DNA of 7,176 nt from Gammaproteobacteria bacterium (GTDB lineage Bacteria > Pseudomonadota > Gammaproteobacteria > Enterobacterales > Alteromonadaceae): assembly GCA_023481025.1 (NCBI GenBank), contig JAMCWV010000224.1:1-7176 (forward strand), given 5' to 3'. Below are positions 4,679-7,176 of the stretch, piece after piece (within the stretch, counting starts at the first letter, position 1; each line of letters opens with the position of its first letter). A program made the translations under genes and the position numbers. The notes under the pieces were generated by a model. The model was not told the origin of the DNA. It saw only the letters and a list, made by a program, of their open reading frames with translations, and did not search any database.

Positions 4679-7176
4679 ATCGTAACGGCCGAGCATGGGC
4701 GGCGGCGCGGAAGATTGAGTTCATCAGCAAGACATGCTGACCTTCCAGGTAGGCACGGAAATTTGGCTCCTGGGTGAAGCTAATGACCATACCGCGGCCA
4801 TGCGGTTGCACCATAACCAGCGGTTTGTGAGCAATCTGCTCATGGTTTTCTGGCCACATAAAGCCGCTAGCGAGGACATTGTCTTTACCTGCATAATTCA
4901 CCACGTTGCGGCCATCGGTAATGCGCAGTGGCGTGTAAATATCACTGCCAATAAACATAGCGTGCAATTGTTCATGGACGCCAGCAGTTAGCCAATGCTC
5001 CTGATCGACGTTGGCGCGGGCAATCACACCGGATACCCAATCTGGGCCTGCATCTGGATCCCGGAGGTAACGTAAGTGGTCATCGTGGTCATGGATAAGA
5101 TTACCAGCAACACGGCTTCCGGATGGTTTTTCAGCAATATTGTCAACCTGTGCCTTTTTCTCTAAAGCACTGTTTAACAGCGGTTGCTCGCCTGAAATGG
5201 CAAAGCGTGTGGCGTTACCGAGAGTAATTAATACGCCACCGCGTTGAATCCAATTACGCAGATTTTCACGACCGCGTTCGCCAAGTGCTTGTTCATAACT
5301 GCCGCCTGCAGTGGCCGGCAGAATAAGTACGTTATAGTTGCTTAAGTCTGACCAAGCCAAGCGATCAGGACGAATCGCGGTGACCGGATAATTAAATTCA
5401 CGTTCAATAATAAAGCGGGTGCTGCCGGCGCTCAGTACATTCGTCGGTGTGTCCCAGGCTAGGGCAATGTTCGGCGCAAACATGCGTTGGACATTGGCGG
5501 AACCGACGTTCGGACCGTCTTGCATCCAACTGCGCTCAAGTCCGTCAATCTGGGCACCGCTGGCTAGCGCAAGTTCGCCGAGAATCGCACTGAGATTTTC
5601 CGGGTTACCTGCACGTGGAATAATCAAACTTCCTGCTGGATAGTCCGTACCATTGGCGTGTTTAAAACCACGGTCGGCGCTGCGGATCAATAGCCCTTCA
5701 CGCAAAGCGGCGGTGAGTAGACGTCCACTGTTCATGTCGCCCCACGCAACTGCAAATCCAAAAGCAGCGTCGGGGTTATTGACGCGTCCAGGCTGGATTC
5801 GCTCGCTACTCACAGCGATGGTGTCGACCCGCGGCACTTGCCCACAAATGTCCATATCGAGGTTAAATAATAACGGCAATGACCATGCCGTAACGTCGTA
5901 AATCTGGTCAGGTAGATTATTTGCCCGTAAACGCTCTTGTTCAGCGATAAAGTCTTCGTCCATCGGCACATGGACGTCAAGCAGGGTACGGATTAGATGG
6001 TATGATGGTTGTGCTGCTTCGATCACGAAGGCGCCTGATGAATAACGACCATTACAGGCGCGGAAGTCGCTTTGTGCTTGTTTAACTTCAATACCTTGCT
6101 CAGCCAACAGTGCCATTAATTTCCGATTGCCGGCGTGATCACGCTGATTGGGGAAAATGTAGCTGCGGACTTCACCGCGACTCCCTTGATCAATGCCACT
6201 CTTGCGGTAATCGTAGAAGCGTGAAAGCAGTTCTTGGCGGCGCTGCGATGCAGTTTCGATTGTCGCCATAAAAGCGACGAAGTTCTGCTGAACACCATCG
6301 GCATAGGTTAATATTTCACCTTCATGCGTGCGGAAGTGATGCCCCCGCGCCGAACCCATTTCGTAGGTCATCGAGAGACTGCCGTGATAAAGCGGCCAGC
6401 TGGCACCGTAGCCGGGGTAGAAGGCGTCAAAAATTTCTCGGGTAAAGTAGTCATAGCCAAATTGATCGAACCAGTCTGCATTGTTTTCGCCGACCCAATT
6501 TAAGCCTTCGCGTTGTTCACCGGTAATAAAGGGGTTAAACGGATGCGCTTCAGGCGTAAAGTAGTAAGGTAAATCACCGCCCATTTCATGCGAGTCGACA
6601 AAAATTAGTGGGAATGTTTGTAACAGCGCGGCAATGCGTCCACGAGTTTCCGGCTGCGTTAAGGCAATCCAATCACGGTTCATATCGAAAAGATAATGAT
6701 TGGTGCGTCCGTTTGGCCACGGTTCGTTATGTTCGGCAGAGATGCGATCTGTAGATGGTTCAAGCCCAATCGTTGCATAATAGCGGCTAACAAATCGGCC
6801 ACGGCCATCCGGGTTTTGTAATGGATCGAGATACACCAAAGTATTGCGCATGATATTTTGCGTTCGCTCGTCACGCGCAGCTAATAGATGATAGGCGGTA
6901 ACCATTGCCGCTTCGGCAGGAGAAATTTCATTGCCGTGGACACTGCTGGCAATCCAAACACTAGCCGGTAGATCATTCATCAGCTGGCGAGCCTGACGTT
7001 CGTTGGTTTGGCGAGGATCGGCTAAACGGCGCATACCGGCTTCAATTTCATCCAAACGAGCGATATGGTCACGGCTACCAATCACCGCATAAAACAGGGG
7101 GCGGCCTTGCCATGTTTCACCGTAAGGTACCAGTTTTACTTGTTCAGGATGCGCTTGTTGCAATGCTTTAAAATAC
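4677..7176 (-). CDS. M14 zinc carboxypeptidase-like protein with amidotransferase-like C-terminal region (5' end missing)
   Basis: The frame stays open to the right edge (832 complete codons, stop TAG at 4677-4679). The N-terminus, expected to carry a signal peptide, lies outside the window. TTG at 7161-7163 is internal Leu, since YFKA precedes it in frame and matches the usual early part of this family; it is residue 1 here. The M14 domain covers about 1-300. Zinc ligands are H76 and E79 in SSVHGNE (6927-6938) and H192 in DSHEMGG (6588-6590). NPDGR (117-121) is the usual substrate-contact segment, and E268 in TYEMG (6360-6362) is the candidate catalytic Glu. A linker region of about 330-440 contains the only two cysteines, C370 and C440, a possible disulfide. 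Residues about 565-660 look like a class I amidotransferase/DJ-1-like fold (VLILPATAGG, then RGGVLITLGNATRF), but with no cysteine after 440 it should lack that chemistry. HDHDDH at 691-696 is a possible extra metal site. It is probably exported and works with the S9 peptidase translated from the same message. Peptidase family is secure; substrate is unknown. Confidence 0.9.
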   Translation of the reverse strand, partial: YFKALQQAHPEQVKLVPYGETWQGRPLFYAVIGSRDHIARLDEIEAGMRRLADPRQTNERQARQLMNDLPASVWIASSVHGNEISPAEAAMVTAYHLLAARDERTQNIMRNTLVYLDPLQNPDGRGRFVSRYYATIGLEPSTDRISAEHNEPWPNGRTNHYLFDMNRDWIALTQPETRGRIAALLQTFPLIFVDSHEMGGDLPYYFTPEAHPFNPFITGEQREGLNWVGENNADWFDQFGYDYFTREIFDAFYPGYGASWPLYHGSLSMTYEMGSARGHHFRTHEGEILTYADGVQQNFVAFMATIETASQRRQELLSRFYDYRKSGIDQGSRGEVRSYIFPNQRDHAGNRKLMALLAEQGIEVKQAQSDFRACNGRYSSGAFVIEAAQPSYHLIRTLLDVHVPMDEDFIAEQERLRANNLPDQIYDVTAWSLPLLFNLDMDICGQVPRVDTIAVSSERIQPGRVNNPDAAFGFAVAWGDMNSGRLLTAALREGLLIRSADRGFKHANGTDYPAGSLIIPRAGNPENLSAILGELALASGAQIDGLERSWMQDGPNVGSANVQRMFAPNIALAWDTPTNVLSAGSTRFIIEREFNYPVTAIRPDRLAWSDLSNYNVLILPATAGGSYEQALGERGRENLRNWIQRGGVLITLGNATRFAISGEQPLLNSALEKKAQVDNIAEKPSGSRVAGNLIHDHDDHLRYLRDPDAGPDWVSGVIARANVDQEHWLTAGVHEQLHAMFIGSDIYTPLRITDGRNVVNYAGKDNVLASGFMWPENHEQIAHKPLVMVQPHGRGMVISFTQEPNFRAYLEGQHVLLMNSIFRAAAHARPLR

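Noticed and set aside
5419..5901. Short + strand frames (5419-5643, 5653-5901, and 4734-4991) opposite the M14 gene
   Set aside because: Antisense to a well-supported coding region, low-complexity composition, no motif or credible ribosome binding site.
7161..7163. TTG as the start codon of the M14 gene
   Set aside because: The frame continues upstream to the window edge (YFKA before it), no Shine-Dalgarno is visible, and the family has a signal peptide and further residues before this point. The gene is cut by the window.
1..7176. CRISPR arrays, tRNA/rRNA genes, insertion sequences, phage or defence genes
   Set aside because: No regularly spaced repeats, no terminal inverted repeats, no transposase or integrase motifs and no RNA gene signatures were seen; almost every base is accounted for by ordinary genes.

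Overview
The window reads as a compact stretch of a gammaproteobacterial chromosome. Dcd is very close to the enterobacterial dCTP deaminase. The short gene tail just before it fits the Mrp/ApbC ATPase that precedes dcd in Pseudomonas. A pair of exported peptidases and a membrane diguanylate cyclase suggest a protein-degrading, possibly marine, genus of the Alteromonadales/Idiomarinaceae type. That placement is inference from protein flavour and gene order, not from a marker gene. There are no RNA genes, CRISPR arrays, insertion sequences or prophage signs, and no gene-free stretch longer than about 50 bases inside the window.

Left half (+ strand, about 1-2616): the last 22 codons of an upstream gene (probably mrp) end in a TAA that overlaps the Shine-Dalgarno of dcd. 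The complete dcd follows. After a 34-base gap comes a 635-residue transmembrane sensor with a Cache-like outer domain, a PAS domain and a GGDEF domain. All three lie in one direction with short gaps and no visible terminator between them, so they are probably cotranscribed.

Centre (2617-2666): an imperfect G+C-rich hairpin lies between the converging gene ends and can serve as a shared two-way terminator.

Right half (- strand, 2667-7176): two exported peptidase genes form a tight operon read leftwards. The first, running off the right edge, is an M14 zinc carboxypeptidase-like protein with a long C-terminal part that contains an amidotransferase-like fold. Nine bases after its stop is an S9-family serine peptidase (acylaminoacyl/dipeptidyl-peptidase type) with a signal peptide, a beta-propeller and an intact Ser-Asp-His triad. 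The Shine-Dalgarno of the second gene is embedded in the stop codon of the first, so the two are likely made together and may act one after the other on peptides outside the cytoplasm.

I did not find a clearly undescribed system. The most interesting items are the domain build of the M14 protein (amidotransferase-like domain without any cysteine, a His/Asp-rich patch), its coupling to the S9 peptidase, and an unusual Lys at the oxyanion-loop position of the S9 enzyme.
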